Assembly: GCA_013306675.1 (NCBI GenBank) | Contig: JABLUY010000233.1 | Location: forward strand, 1-57,582 | Reading direction: 5' to 3' | Source of the DNA: Thraustochytrium sp. TN22 | Taxonomy: Eukaryota > Sar > Bigyra > Thraustochytrida > Thraustochytriidae | Length of the DNA stretch: 57,582 bases | Shown: positions 1-11,600 of the stretch, in pieces | Layout of the letters: the number at the start of each line of letters is the position of its first letter | How positions within the stretch are numbered: the first letter of the stretch is position 1 | The notes under the pieces: generated by a model | The model's input: the letters and a program-made list of their open reading frames with translations, nothing else | What the model was told of the DNA's origin: nothing | Database searches by the model: none | Program-made: the position numbers and the translations under genes

Positions 1-313
1 CGGGCGGCGCGCGGGCGGGCCGCGGGCGGGCGGCGGGCGGCGGGCGCCCGCCCGCCCGACGCCCGCCCGCGCAGCGGCGGCGGATGCGGCGGATGCGGCA
101 GACGCGGATCGAGGGCCGCGTGGATCGGGCCAGGCCGCGATCGACGGCGCTGTGGATCCACGAGACGGCCTTCGACGCTACGCGACTAGGGCGGGCGCGG
201 CGGCGGCGGCGGCGGCGGCGGCGGCAGCGGCGGGCAGACCTGCAATCGAGAGGAAGGCTAGCAAAGAGCACGAGAGCAAGGAGCGAGCGGCAACAGACGC
301 AAGAACGAGATAG
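1..313. other. GC-rich 5' flank of the first gene
   Basis: Mostly simple GC-rich sequence: CGGG/CGGC-type repeats in the first ~75 bases and a GGC trinucleotide run at about 197-230. Both strands stay open here only because of base composition. No motif is recognised; it probably holds the promoter and 5' leader of the gene starting at 314. Confidence 0.4.
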
Positions 314-1387
314 ATGGAGGGCCGCGTGGCGCGTGACATCCTGGTGGAGGGCGACCTGGTGGACATCAACCTGATCGGCCTGGACGAGAGCCTCTTTGAG
401 CCTGGGGCGACCCACTGGATCGACGATCTGGAGTTGGACGTCCCTTTGGACGAGCAGTCCTGGGCTGGCCTGGATGAGGGGGCGCCATGGCCGTCTCACG
501 AGACGCCCCCCCCGGCTCTGCCGCAAGTGCATGCGCCGCCCGCGCCGCCCGCACTGCCTGCGCCGCGCACATTGAGCATCGTGCAGCACCCGACGCGCGT
601 CTTGTGCAAGGAGCTGTGTGATCTGGCACGCACGGTCATGGTGGTCCAGCTGCCCTACCCGGATGCGCTCGCAGACTTTAAGCTGGAGATCCTCTCTGAG
701 AACGAAGCGGTGCAGACGTTCACCCCGCAGACCTCCGCCGTTGGCAACCTGATCAGCCTGGAGTGCCCCGAGGTGCTGGCCCAGGGATCGGACAAGGTGC
801 CCTTCAAGAACTTCGGCATGAAGCGCCATTGGCTTTTCGCCGACCTTGTGCTGGTCTTCGCCTCGGCCAACCGCAAGCACAAGGTCGGCAAGTACACGAT
901 GCGCGTGTCGTGCGGCAGCCTGGAGGCCACCTCGTCGAGCTTCCACGTCAGGTCCAAGAAAAACGCCAAGTACGACAACCCGGAGATCGATCAAAACGAG
1001 CTCATGGCCGAGTATGCGCGCTGCATTGTTCGTACCATGGCGAGCTTCGAGCCGGGTTCCGGTGGCCCCGTGTATTTTGACCCGGCCATGACAGCGCACA
1101 TCCTGGACAAGGCCCGGCAGCCTGTGACGCGCGGCCAGAGGCGCGCGCGTCAAGGTGGCGCCGAGACCGACGGCGACATGCCCGTCCCGCGCCGCCTCAA
1201 GCGCAGCCGCGCGAGCTCCTCGACCGACAGCCTCTCCTCGTCCGCCACAGGTGGACTCGAGACTACCGCTGCGGACAAGGGGACCACCGCCTCGGAGCTC
1301 GTTGACAAGCTTCAAGCCCTCTTGGTCCGCCGCAGTTTTCAAGGTGCCCTCGACCATGTCCGCATGCTCCAGGAGAAGCTCGGGTGA
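314..1387 (+). CDS. Unknown protein, possible nuclear regulator
   Basis: A 357-residue protein I do not recognise. Residues ~1-55 are acidic (a run of Asp/Glu with interspersed Leu, Phe and Trp, like an acidic activation region), followed by a Pro/Ala-rich linker to ~95. Residues ~95-225 look like one folded, mainly beta domain containing VGKYTMRVSC and ending FHVRSKK. The C-terminal third is basic and Ser-rich, with a candidate nuclear localisation signal PRRLKRSR around 292-300, and ends in a short amphipathic helix. The beta domain recalls Ig-like DNA-binding folds (Rel/CSL type), but I cannot assign a family. The ATG at 314 is the first good start in frame. The gene converges on the SMPD4-like gene, with about 300 bases between stops. 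Confidence 0.7.
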   Translation: MEGRVARDILVEGDLVDINLIGLDESLFEPGATHWIDDLELDVPLDEQSWAGLDEGAPWPSHETPPPALPQVHAPPAPPALPAPRTLSIVQHPTRVLCKELCDLARTVMVVQLPYPDALADFKLEILSENEAVQTFTPQTSAVGNLISLECPEVLAQGSDKVPFKNFGMKRHWLFADLVLVFASANRKHKVGKYTMRVSCGSLEATSSSFHVRSKKNAKYDNPEIDQNELMAEYARCIVRTMASFEPGSGGPVYFDPAMTAHILDKARQPVTRGQRRARQGGAETDGDMPVPRRLKRSRASSSTDSLSSSATGGLETTAADKGTTASELVDKLQALLVRRSFQGALDHVRMLQEKLG

Positions 1388-1684
1388 TCGGCTGGCCTCT
1401 GTATGAATACAACAAGGATTTTTTAGAAAAGACAAGCGCTCGAGAGGGCAACTGCAGGCTTCTCAGGCTTGGCACGGGCTCAGCATTGGCTGCTCCCAGG
1501 CCATTTGGTTCCATGCGCTCGGCGGCACGAGCTCGACGCCTCACTCCGTCGACGTCAGCAATTATCATTTCTTCTTTTCTTTCCAAAACATTGGCATTGT
1601 TCTCTCGTGTTCCATCGTGGCGTGCTTCGCGCTCAGGCTGCTTCGCTTGCGAGTCGAAGTTCTCGCGGCGGCACTCGCTCCTCC

Positions 1685-4005
1685 TCATCGTGAGAGATGC
1701 CAAGCCAGAGCCATGGGCCAGACGATGACAGAGACGTGTTGGCCAACGGTGTCGGGCGCGAAGAGGACGGCTGTGGGGGCCACGAGCGAGGCCAGCACGT
1801 ACGGCATGGGGATGCCAAAGCGGAAGAAGAGGAGGTCGCAAAACCAGGCGACGAGGGCGAAGAGCAGCAGGTTGCGCGCGTCGGCGAGAAAGCGAAGGTT
1901 GAAGCGGAAGCGTGTCTGCTTCCAGGCATGGTCGTCGTACGTGTTCATCTCGTACACGGCGCGGTCGAGGCCGAAGAACTTGTTGAGCGACCCAGAGAGC
2001 GAAAAGGCAAGGCGCACAAGCCAGGCGATCTCGTAGCTGCAGACCGGCGGCGGGTTGACGAGCGGGTCGCCAACGTAGGCAACGTCGCGCGTGGTGCTGA
2101 CGCGCTTGCCGGCGTCGAGCTGCAAGCGGCCGAGCGCCGTGAGGCGCCGGTACACGCAGGTGACCTGATGGCCGAGCCATGATGGCGCACCCAGCGCGAG
2201 ACGCGCCTCGGGCTCCCGCAGCGGCGCGGTGCGCGCAAAGGCCGGGTCCAGCAGCTCGGGCCGGCCGTCCTTGCGAGAAGAGCGCGGCACGTTGAAGATG
2301 GCGTGCATGCGCGAGACGGCCTTGCGCGCCTCCTCGAGCACCGCGGGCGAGCCCGATCTCTTCTCCTCGGTAGGCTCGGCGCCCAGCGCGCCGGCCAGCC
2401 AGCCCAGGGCCGCGCCGGCGCGGGCCGACATGTCCGAGGCGGCGCTCGCCTCGCTGGCCGCCAGCGTGCGCACCTGGTCCAGCAGCGTTTTGGCGCACGA
2501 CTGCAGGTCCAGGAGCGCCGGGATGGCGCGCTCCTCCACGCGCCAGTCCAGCTCCTGCATGTGCTGCGCCAAAATGGCATACACCGCGCCACGGTTCGCC
2601 TCAAGGCAGTCCACGACGGCCTGCAGGTTGCGCGCGTCGGCGCGCACCGGAACGTTGAGCCGGCTTGCGTCCACGCCATCGCGGTTCAGGCCCAGCTGCA
2701 GCTTGGGAAAAGACGTGCTCAGCTCCTTGGCCAAGGGCCGTTCCTGCTCGCGCAGTAGCTCGTCCTCGATGATGATCTCGCACGCGCGCAGGATGCAAAT
2801 CACCGGGTCGCAGAAGGCGCCCGATGGCGCGAAGGCGCGCTCTAGCAGCCGCCGATCCTCCTGCCGCAGGCTCGTCTCCTGAAGCCGCACGAAGAGCACC
2901 TGCAGCACGTGCGCATACGTGAGGTAGTTCTGCACCACGAACCACATCCACTGTGGCTCGAAGTAAAAGCACGAGCGCGCGCTCTCCTCCTCGGGCGTCA
3001 GCTTGCGCGGCACGCCCAGGCCGCCGCCACCGTTCCCGTCGCTAGGGCCGCCGCCGCTGCCGACGCCGGGTCCACCGCTGCCGCTACCCGCGCCGCCGCT
3101 GCCCGCAGCGCTGTTGCTGCCGGGCCCGACGCGCCGCACCGGGCTGCGCACAGCCTGCGCCACGGCGCTCAGAGCGCCGCCTACGCCATGCTGCGCCTGC
3201 TTGTTTGGCTTGGGGAGCCACCGGTTGCTGGCGCGCCACGGCTGCACGAAGGATAGCCAGAGATCCATCACCTCCAGCAGGCCCGCGGACGCATTCGTCG
3301 CCGTCTTGCCCGTGCGCTGCATGCTCGTCACGAAAAACTGGTACGCCGGCTTGCGTAGAGCGCGCAGGTACTGCGTCTGGCCCAGATCCAGCACCACGTC
3401 GCGCCCCAGCCCGCCGCCGCGCTGCACGAGACGGTCCATGGCCACCAGGGCGTCGGAAGCGCCGCTCCGCCGCGGTGCCTGAGCGTCCTGCGTGGCCGGG
3501 TACCCGCACCGCAGGCTCGTGTCGCTGCAAAAGTACATGAAGAAGATCGTCAGCGCACGCAGCAGGTCGTGCGAAGGCGCTGTGAACGGCGCCAAGCTAA
3601 CTGGCCCACTGCCCAGGAACGTGCCGGCGCCGAACTGCTGCCGAGGCATGCCGAGGCCCCCTGCCGTGGGCGACATGACGCCGTTTTGCAGCTGAAGGGC
3701 GCCGCCCGCCATGCCGCTGCTCCCGCCAATGTCCACGTTGCGCAGCAGCCACAGATGCACCAGGCCGTCAAAGAACACGTTGCCCCATCGCGAAAGCTGG
3801 CTTGAGTCCAGGGGCAGCAGCTTCACCAGGTAGTGCCGCAGCAGCTCCAGTGCCGGATTGCGATACGCCATGTCAGCGGCCGACCGAGAGGACAGGTACA
3901 GCACGCCGGCCGTCCGACTGCTGGCAACCTCACGTTCCAGCGACCCGACCGCTGAGACGCCGCCGCCTCCGCCGCCGCCGCCGCCGCCGCTACCGCTGCC
4001 GCTGC

Positions 4006-4036
<31 letters not shown>

Positions 4037-4852
4037 GCTGCCGCCGCCGCCACCGCCATTGCTACCACCACTGCTGCTGCCTCCGAGCCCGCCTAGCGGG
4101 TCCATAGCGCTCAGCATACTCGCGCGGTTCGCCGCGAATACGTCGCTCGCGTTCATCGCGGACGGATTCCAGTTCGGCGAGTAGACGAACCAGGTTGCGA
4201 AGCGCACGATGTAGAGCTCCTCGAGCGACAGTGCAATGCTGTCCACCATGCGGTCCGGAGGCGCGTACACCATGGGTGAGGTGGCCATGGAGAGCCGCTC
4301 ATAAAACATGTAGTTGCCGGTGACGCGGTTCCCCAGAGGGAGGCCCACGTCTCGCCCACCCGCCTGCAGGTACGCCGGTAGCACCGAGCGGATGTGAGCG
4401 GGCAACAGCTCCAGGTTCAAGAATTGCACGGTAGGCCGGTTCTCGCGCTCAAAGATGAGCTCAAACAGGTTGCCGCGGTCCTCCGGGTCGAGCAGCTGGA
4501 AGACGCGGAAGGCGCCCAGCTGGTCGCGGGACCACTTCTTCTCGCTGAAGGTGGACTCCAAGCTCTGCCGGAGCAGCGGCGCCATGAGACGCGGCGCGTC
4601 GCTCACATTCTTCATGCGCCACAGCCACCCATGGTCCGTGAGCTGCCCGCGCTCGTTCACCTCGCCAAAGATCCGCTTGATGAGCCTTTCCAGCTCCACC
4701 TGGTAATCCTGCTCCGTCAGGTACGCCGTGCGATTGATGTACAGGTGCGCGATGCGCGCCGTGTGGCGGCTCGACGATTGCGCCTCCAGCACCTCCGCCA
4801 GCGTCTCGCTCTCGTAGTCGTGCTCGCGGTCCGCCGTCGTTAGCGTCGCCAT
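1685..4852 (-). CDS. SMPD4-like (neutral sphingomyelinase 3 family) membrane protein
   Basis: A 1,055-residue protein. The N-terminal ~245 residues and the blocks around residues 335-372 (HYLVKLLP, then FFDGLVHLWLLRN) and 620-900 resemble the SMPD4 family, an ER and nuclear-envelope protein originally described as neutral sphingomyelinase 3; whether the family is enzymatic is debated. Two inserts interrupt the homologous part: a Gly/Ser run at ~255-298 and a second Gly/Ser stretch at ~575-615. The C-terminus has hydrophobic segments at about 993-1012, 1018-1032 and 1039-1052, fitting a tail-anchored membrane protein. The family's usual length is under 900, so the inserts explain much of the excess. 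The start is the ATG at 4852: open frame upstream is only GC-rich, low-complexity sequence. Assignment rests on remembered sequence pattern, so it is moderate. Confidence 0.6.
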
Positions 4853-5365
4853 GGTGCGGAAGCGGGAGCGAGTCGCCAACCGCCCGCGCCGCGCCGCGCC
4901 AAGCAGGCCCGGAGCGCCGCCGCGGCCCGCGGCTCCGACGCGAGGGGCGCGCCTCGCCGCCGGCCCTCGCGCGCGCCGCGCCGCGCCTTGCCCCCGCGCG
5001 CGCCGCCGCCCGCCCGCGCGCTGCCAGCCCGCGCGACGCGGCACTGGCAGCCGGGCGCCGCGGCCATCCGCAGCACCCCAGCGAGCGCTGCGGCGCGCCA
5101 GCGAGCGAACGCTGCGGCGCGCCAGCGAGCGCTCGCAGCGAAAGAGGGCGGCGGCGCGCGAGCGAGCGCTGCGCCCGCTCACGGCTCGCTCGCGGTCAAC
5201 CGTCTTTTCCGGGTCATCGCACTGCCAGTGCACTCGGAGTCTGGCGAGCACGGGCACCTCCGCGCTCCGGCGTCGTGGACGCCGCCCACGCCGGCGCGGT
5301 GGGCAGGAGGGCGAAGCGCGGGGGCGGGAGGCACGCAGACAGGGCTGGTCTGGGGGTGCGACGCC
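4853..5365. promoter_or_regulatory. Divergent intergenic region with CACTGGCAG sites
   Basis: This 513-base spacer separates the divergent SMPD4-like and coiled-coil genes. It carries CACTGGCAG at 5042-5050 on the plus strand and the same word on the minus strand at 5222-5230, so each copy faces one of the two genes. Between them lie direct repeats built on GCGGCGCGCCAGCGAGCG (about 5088-5140). A shared bidirectional promoter is inferred. Confidence 0.45.
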
Positions 5366-8300
5366 ATGCGCAGGGCGCAGTTTGGGCCGCCGCCAGTACC
5401 GGTGCGCCTGCAGAACGAGCGGTACTTGGACGGCCTGGGCGAAGAGCGCCGCCGCCTCCGCGAAGACGATGCTGGCTATGGCGGGCATGCGAGGCCGCAA
5501 GAGCACGTGCAGCAGGTGAGCCACAAGCCGGAACCACCCGGCGCGGCCCGCGACGCGAGGGTCGAGGCGCTGCAATGGCCGTATCACCAGGCGGAGGACC
5601 ATCATGCGCGGCGACCGCAGCCACACCTGCAACAGCACCTGCAGCAGCAGCATCAACAGCACGAGCAACGGCAACAGCAACACGAGCACGACGTGCCGCC
5701 AAATGTAGACATGCGGCTGCGCATGCAGGCACAGGAGCAGGAGATGCAGAGTCATGCAGTCGCGGGACGGCTCAAGGCGCTGGAGGCGCGCCTCGGCGCT
5801 CTGGAGCGCGACAGGCTGCAGGACGACTCGCGCGTTCGCGATCTGGCCGCCTCCATGGCCCACGTTAAAGCGCGCACCGCGAGCGCGCATGGGAACCAGG
5901 AGCACGAGATTGCCAACGACCGCATCACCAAGTTGGAGGCCACGCTTGGCCATCTCTCCAAACACGTGAATTCGCTCGAGGACCTCCTCATCGACCGCGA
6001 CGACCGCATCAAGGCCCTTTCGCGCGAGTTGCAGGAGACCCGCGCCTCGCAGGAACGCAACCAAGCGCAGCTCCTGCAAACCGTGCCGTCGCGGGCGACG
6101 CTCGAGGAGCAGAACCAGAAGACGAGCAGCGCCCGTCAGGAGGTCGCCGCGCTCGCCGCCGAGGTGGCGCGCGTCGGTGCTGCGCATGCCGCGCTGCAGG
6201 CGCGGCTCAACGAGACCCAGCAACGCGCGCAGCAGAGCGCCGAGGCGCTCGCCAAGCAGGTGGCCCAGGTGTCAGAGCAGACCGGGGCCGTGGCCTTGCA
6301 CGTGCGTCGGGGCGAAGACGCCCTCTCCGACTGGAAGGCGCGACAAGAGCGCAGCAGCGAGCGTCTCGAGGCCGCCCTGGGTTCTCTGCGTCAGCAGGCT
6401 GACGCGCAGGCTGCCCAGGAGGCGCAGGCGCAGGCCCTGCAGCAGAGTGCGCTCGAAGAGGTGCGCGAGATGCTCGCGCGGCAAGCCGAGCGCCTCCAGC
6501 AGCGCGTGGAGAAGCAATCTGAGGACATGCGCGAGCGTCTGGGCGGCGAGCTGGACAGTATGCGGCACGAGCACGCCGAGGTGCGAGGGCGCCTTCGCGA
6601 GGAGCTTGACCGCCTCAAGGACGCCTTCGATCTGGACCGCCGCAACGTGGACTTGCGCATGCAAGAGCTCGTGGAGGGCGTCATGACACGCACATCCAAG
6701 GACGAGGCGCGCTTTGCCGAAGTGCGCAGCGACATGGACGCGCGCCTCGACATCATCACCGAGGACCTGCGTCGCGAGGAGAGCGCCCGCATTGACGCCG
6801 TGCGCCGCGCCCGCGAAGATCTTGCGCAGCAGATCGAGGACCTCCAGGACCGTGTTGGCCAAGGCCTTCGCGTGGATGCCCAGGCAGGCCCGCACGCTGC
6901 CGTGGGCGCCGCCGAGAAGCTCAGCGAGCTCGAAGAGGTTGTTCGCGCCGAGGTGCGATCCCGCATGCGCCACGAGGCACGGGCACGGGAGCACGTGGCC
7001 AACACCATGGAGGCGCTCCAGGCACAGATTGACAAGCACCGCAAGGCCGCGCACGACGCCGACGAGAAGCTCAAGCGCCACCTGGACAGCCAGGCCGCCG
7101 CTCTACGCGTCAAGCTGCAGCAGGACGTGCAGCACGTTAGCGACAAGCTGGCCGAGTTCGCCCAGGCGCGTCAGCTCACCAACGCCGAGGCGCTGGAGCG
7201 CGTCAGCCTGTGCGAGGCCAAGCTCGCCAAGCGCGCCGCGGCGGCGCAGATCGAAGTCGACAAGGTGCGGGCCGATCTTGAGCGCATCGACGAGGCGCGC
7301 CGAGCCGACGCCGATCGCCTCGAGGCGCAGGTTTCTGCCACGCGGACGCACGCCGACGCGCAGCTCGTGCAGTCGGCTGACTCGCTCCGCACTCAGCTGC
7401 ACCAAATACGGGATGCGCTGCACAAGCAGGTCGACACGCACGCCGAGACGGTGGCGTCCCGTCTGCAGGACGCGGCCCACCAGGTTCGCCTCGTGGAGCA
7501 ACAGACGCTGGCCAAACTCGCGGACCAGCGCAAGGTCCTGGAGGTAGCCGTCGCCGACCTCTCTGCATCCCTGGAGCGCGTTGCGGCAACGCAGGCCTCC
7601 AAGGAAGCGCTCGGCGGTATTCTGGACGAGATCGAGCGCCGCGAGCAGCAGGAGCGCGCCGCAGCGGCAGAGGCGGAACGCGAGGCGCGGCTCAGGGACG
7701 AGCTGCACCAGAACGTCGCAGAACTCCGCGAGAGCATCGCCCAGACCTGGCACGACGCCGACGCGCGCGCCGGCACGATCGAGACCTCGGTGTATGAGAC
7801 TCAGCAGGCAGCCTATCAGTATGCTGAGGACGTCCGCTCGCAGCTCGCATGGGAGATCGAGCAGCGCACCGCGGAGCAGCGCACCGTGCACCTGGCTGTG
7901 AACCAGCTCAGCTCCAAGGTCGACTATATTGAAGAGGACACGCTTGAGAGCCTGCGCCAGGACGCCAACCAGGCGCAGGTTGAACTCGTTCTGGAGCGTC
8001 TGCTCGCCGGGGTGGCGGAGCAGGCCTTGGCCGAGGAGCAGGACGCCCTGTGGGAGGCGGCACAGCCGCTCGCGATCGCTGTGGACGCCGTTCAAGCTCG
8101 TCTCACCGACGCGGAACGCCTCTGTGCAGCGGCAGATGAACGCAGCGCCGCTTTCGACCAGGAGGTGAGCACCGTCACCGACCGCGTCGTCGCAATGAAT
8201 GATCAGATGATGTCTTTCGCCGGCGAGCTGGAGCGCAAGGTTGACGATTTGGAGGAGCGCCTGGCTCTGAGTGGGCAGAAGCACCCTGAGAACATACCAC

Positions 8301-8470
8301 CGATCGAGCCAACCGAGGCCCAAGAGGAGAACACCGCCAACCAAGATGCCGACTTTGTCAAGACCAGCCGTCCTTCGCGCGACTCTATTCAGCTGGACGA
8401 GGAGACTGCATTGGACCAGGTCCTCGGGCACGACGACCTTGGCGACGACGAGGAGGGCTTTGCCTTGTAG
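5366..8470 (+). CDS. Long coiled-coil protein
   Basis: A 1,034-residue protein. After a Gln/His-rich N-terminal ~120 residues, nearly the whole chain from ~125 to ~975 is heptad-like, rich in Ala, Glu, Gln, Arg and Leu with almost no Pro or Gly, as in a continuous parallel coiled coil. The tail is acidic and ends in DDEEGFAL. There are no membrane segments or enzymatic motifs. Cytoskeletal, basal-body or axonemal scaffolds look like this, and the window encodes other centriole-like proteins, but no specific family is recognised. The ATG at 5366 is preferred: the open frame continues upstream to 4988 without an obvious better start and through sequence that looks non-coding. A (TG)n tract and an A-run follow the stop, in the 148-base gap to the next gene, which converges on it. 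Confidence 0.8.
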   Translation: MRRAQFGPPPVPVRLQNERYLDGLGEERRRLREDDAGYGGHARPQEHVQQVSHKPEPPGAARDARVEALQWPYHQAEDHHARRPQPHLQQHLQQQHQQHEQRQQQHEHDVPPNVDMRLRMQAQEQEMQSHAVAGRLKALEARLGALERDRLQDDSRVRDLAASMAHVKARTASAHGNQEHEIANDRITKLEATLGHLSKHVNSLEDLLIDRDDRIKALSRELQETRASQERNQAQLLQTVPSRATLEEQNQKTSSARQEVAALAAEVARVGAAHAALQARLNETQQRAQQSAEALAKQVAQVSEQTGAVALHVRRGEDALSDWKARQERSSERLEAALGSLRQQADAQAAQEAQAQALQQSALEEVREMLARQAERLQQRVEKQSEDMRERLGGELDSMRHEHAEVRGRLREELDRLKDAFDLDRRNVDLRMQELVEGVMTRTSKDEARFAEVRSDMDARLDIITEDLRREESARIDAVRRAREDLAQQIEDLQDRVGQGLRVDAQAGPHAAVGAAEKLSELEEVVRAEVRSRMRHEARAREHVANTMEALQAQIDKHRKAAHDADEKLKRHLDSQAAALRVKLQQDVQHVSDKLAEFAQARQLTNAEALERVSLCEAKLAKRAAAAQIEVDKVRADLERIDEARRADADRLEAQVSATRTHADAQLVQSADSLRTQLHQIRDALHKQVDTHAETVASRLQDAAHQVRLVEQQTLAKLADQRKVLEVAVADLSASLERVAATQASKEALGGILDEIERREQQERAAAAEAEREARLRDELHQNVAELRESIAQTWHDADARAGTIETSVYETQQAAYQYAEDVRSQLAWEIEQRTAEQRTVHLAVNQLSSKVDYIEEDTLESLRQDANQAQVELVLERLLAGVAEQALAEEQDALWEAAQPLAIAVDAVQARLTDAERLCAAADERSAAFDQEVSTVTDRVVAMNDQMMSFAGELERKVDDLEERLALSGQKHPENIPPIEPTEAQEENTANQDADFVKTSRPSRDSIQLDEETALDQVLGHDDLGDDEEGFAL

Positions 8471-8618
8471 CGTTCAACAAATTGAAGGTGTGTGTGTGTG
8501 TATGGCATTTCATCATCGTCAGCTGCGAAAAAAAAAAAGACAAGGCAACTTGCGTTGTGCCCTCCTTCTACTACTAACTGCTTGAAGCAGCAACACAAAA
8601 AGCGGCACTGTACTCACA

Positions 8619-11600
8619 TCAGAGCATGGGCGATTTGGAGAACTCGAGCTTGTTGGCGGCTTCCGCAGAGGCGCGAGAGCCGTCGCGGCCGACATATTCG
8701 GTCACGAGAATGGCAAAGGTGATTTCAGCAACGGGCCCGGCTCTGGGCTGGAGCACGCCGTGCTCGTCGAAGCGCTCGAGGGGCTCGGTAAAGGTGGACT
8801 TGAGCCCCAACGTGTCCTGAAGTTTACTCATGGGAAGGCGCACCTCGCCGAAGGAAAAGCCTTTGCCACCCATCTCCCAATGTTTCACCGAGAGGGCAAG
8901 GATCTCGTTACCGCGCACGGGATGGGCGCGGTCCTTGCCAAAGGTGAAGGACTCCTCCCAGGCAGGCGTCACGCTGTCGCGCATGATGACGGTCTGGCGC
9001 GCCTGCGTCTGCTCGAAGCCGTTCAGCGGGTCGAGCAAAGCCACCTCGCAGAAGGAGTCGACGCACGGCAGGTCAAAGGACGCCGCGGAGTCGAGCGAGG
9101 CGGGCGAGAGGCCGTCCTGGCTGCCGAAGCCGCCGCTCCCGGGCGACTCGTGCGGAAACTGCAGCTCGAGCCGCTCCGCGCGGTATACGTGAACGCGCAC
9201 CAAGAAGGCGCGCTCGTCAAAAGTGCTTGTCGACTTGCCGTGCCACTCCTCGGGAACCGCCTGGGACAGGACGGCGTGGGTCTCCGGGTGCAGGGCTTCG
9301 ACGCCGGACAGGTCCATGGTGTTGGCGCGATGAAGCAGTGAGCCGACGTCGCCCGCCTGCGAGGCGTTGGCCCCGCTGTGCGAGCGGCTGCTGCGGAAGT
9401 TCCCGCCTATCGGGCTCGTCGCTAGGCTCATGAAGGAGCGCAGCGAGCCGGACGCCTGACGAACCATGTTGACGCGGCGCCGGCTCGCGTTCGAGGGGGC
9501 TCCCTCACCGTTATTGATGTTGTTGCCGCTCCCACTGCCGTTGCCGCTACCGCTGCTAAAGCCGCCGGCGCCTCCTCCTGCTCCTCCTGCTCCTCCTCCT
9601 CCCTGCTGCGCTGGCGACAGCGCCAGCGCCGGCCCATTGAGACTGCTGCTGCTGCCTCCGCCACTCCCAGCGGCGGCGGTGACACTGGCGAGACCCCCGC
9701 TGCCCCCGCTGGGCGAGGCCAGACCGAGGCCCGTCTGCGTGCCGCCGCCTGCAGCTCCAGAGCCGGGAAAGGAGCCGGAGGCCGAGCCAGACCCCGAGCC
9801 GAAGCCGACGTCCGAACCAAGGCTCACGCCGGCAAAGTGCGACGCGCTGCCCGCGCTACCTGCTCCGCCCCCCACCGGAGAGCCCAGGCGGCCTAGACCG
9901 ACGCTGCCGGCGCTCCCGCTGCTCCCGCCGTGGTGGTGAAGAATCACGCCGCTCGCAGCGGCCGGCACAGCCGCGGCGGCCGCCGTGGCCGCCACAGCAG
10001 GGCCTCCGACGGCAGGGACCGCGCCGAAGCTGGCCCCGGAGCCGGACCCGCGCCCGGTTCGTGGCGAGAGCAGGGCGTCCTTGAGATCGTGTAGGCTGCC
10101 CTTGCTGTGCACCGCGGCGCGCGATCGTTGCGGAATCTTCTCCACGGTCGTGAGCGGCTCGGTGGCCAACTCGAACGCGAAGCACGCATGGCCCGGCAGC
10201 TCACCAGACTCGTTGAGCGCCGGCTGCGTCGACACCGATTTGGCCTCGGCGTCGTCGATCTTCTTGCCGTGCTCCGGCGCGTCCGAAGTCTTGGGCGACC
10301 CTTCGTCGTTTGCGTTCGGGCTCGACGGGGAGCCTGACGCGGACGCGGAGGGTCCAATCGGGTCGAAGGACTCCCACTTGACAAGCGGTGCGTCGTGGTG
10401 CTCGGCCTGAATGGTGTCCTGATACTTGGTGATAATGGCAGAGAGCGGGATCTCCACCCTGCCCAGCAGACGGTCCTCCTGAGCTGGATGCGCGGGGAGC
10501 GGGGCAGCGGCGTACACGAGCGGCGCGACCGAGGGCGAGCCGGCGATGCCGGGCCCGTCGTCCCAAGTCGGGAAGCGATTCAGCTTGAGCGCAGGCCCCG
10601 CGGGCGGCTGCGCCGTCTCGCCGCGAACGCCTGCCTCGCCGAGGAGGCGCATCTGGGCGCCGTTGGCGCTCCCCGTGAGGTCCTCACCGGCGGACGACAG
10701 GGACGAAGTACTGGCGTGGGCCGCACCTGGGCCGGCGCCGAAAGCGCCGCGCCCAGGGGACATGAGCGGCGATCCAAGGTCGCGGGCGAGGCGATCGGCA
10801 CGCTGCGCCTCATCCAGCACGCTTTCCGCGGAGGCGTAGAACTCGACCTGGAGCTCCTCGAAGCCGGTGAGCGTCTCGAGCTTGCCGAAGGTGAAGAGCT
10901 CGTTCCAGTCCGGCGCGTGGATGTTGGCGACCGCGCGCGTCCGGCCGGCCTCCTTGCCGAGACGCACAATGGCATAGATGCCGCGCGCGGGACGGCCGTC
11001 CCGCGTCGTGAGGCGCAACGTGCGCAGCGCGGCCTTTACGATGCCCACGCGCAGCACCACGCGCTGCGAGTTGCCGTTGAAGTTGCGCTTCAGGTAGAAG
11101 ACGGCCATGGGTTGCGAGAGGCGCAGCCTGCCCGACGACGGAAGGCGCGCAGCGATAACCTCTGTGTCGGCGTCGGGCCCGGGGAACCGGCCGACGCTGT
11201 GCACCGAGGCGCGGTGGCGCGGCGGCGCGGCGATCTCGCCGCTGACGTGCTGCGTGCTGGAGAGGTCGCCAAGCAGAATCTTGCCGACATTCTCGACCTC
11301 AATATGTACCTTGAGCTCGCCGGCGTTCTCGCGCCTGGCGCGGCCGGTAAGCTCGAAGGAGACGGCCTTGGGCTTGTCCGGCGGGATCGGGAAGAGCTCC
11401 GCGATGGGCAGGCAGACCGAGCCGAAGTTTCCGTGTGCGCGATCGACGCCCGCGATGGTGAGCGTGGCACAGGGTCGCAGCTTCTGCAGGACGCCAAAAT
11501 ACATGGGCCCGCTGTCTGCAAAGTCCACGAAGCGCGTGGGCATGGCGGCCAGCGCCGCGGCGTCCACGCCGAGCCCGAGCAGATTCGACTTGGTCGGGCG

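Noticed and set aside
1263-2498. Long minus-strand open frame (411 codons) overlapping the 3' end of two genes
   Set aside because: Arg/Ala/Gly-rich shadow of GC-rich coding DNA; it overlaps the SMPD4-like gene in another frame and has no domain.
7103-8431. 442-codon open frame antisense to the coiled-coil gene
   Set aside because: Antisense of coiled-coil codons gives a Leu/Val-rich pseudo-protein; no motif, and the sense frame is clearly coding.
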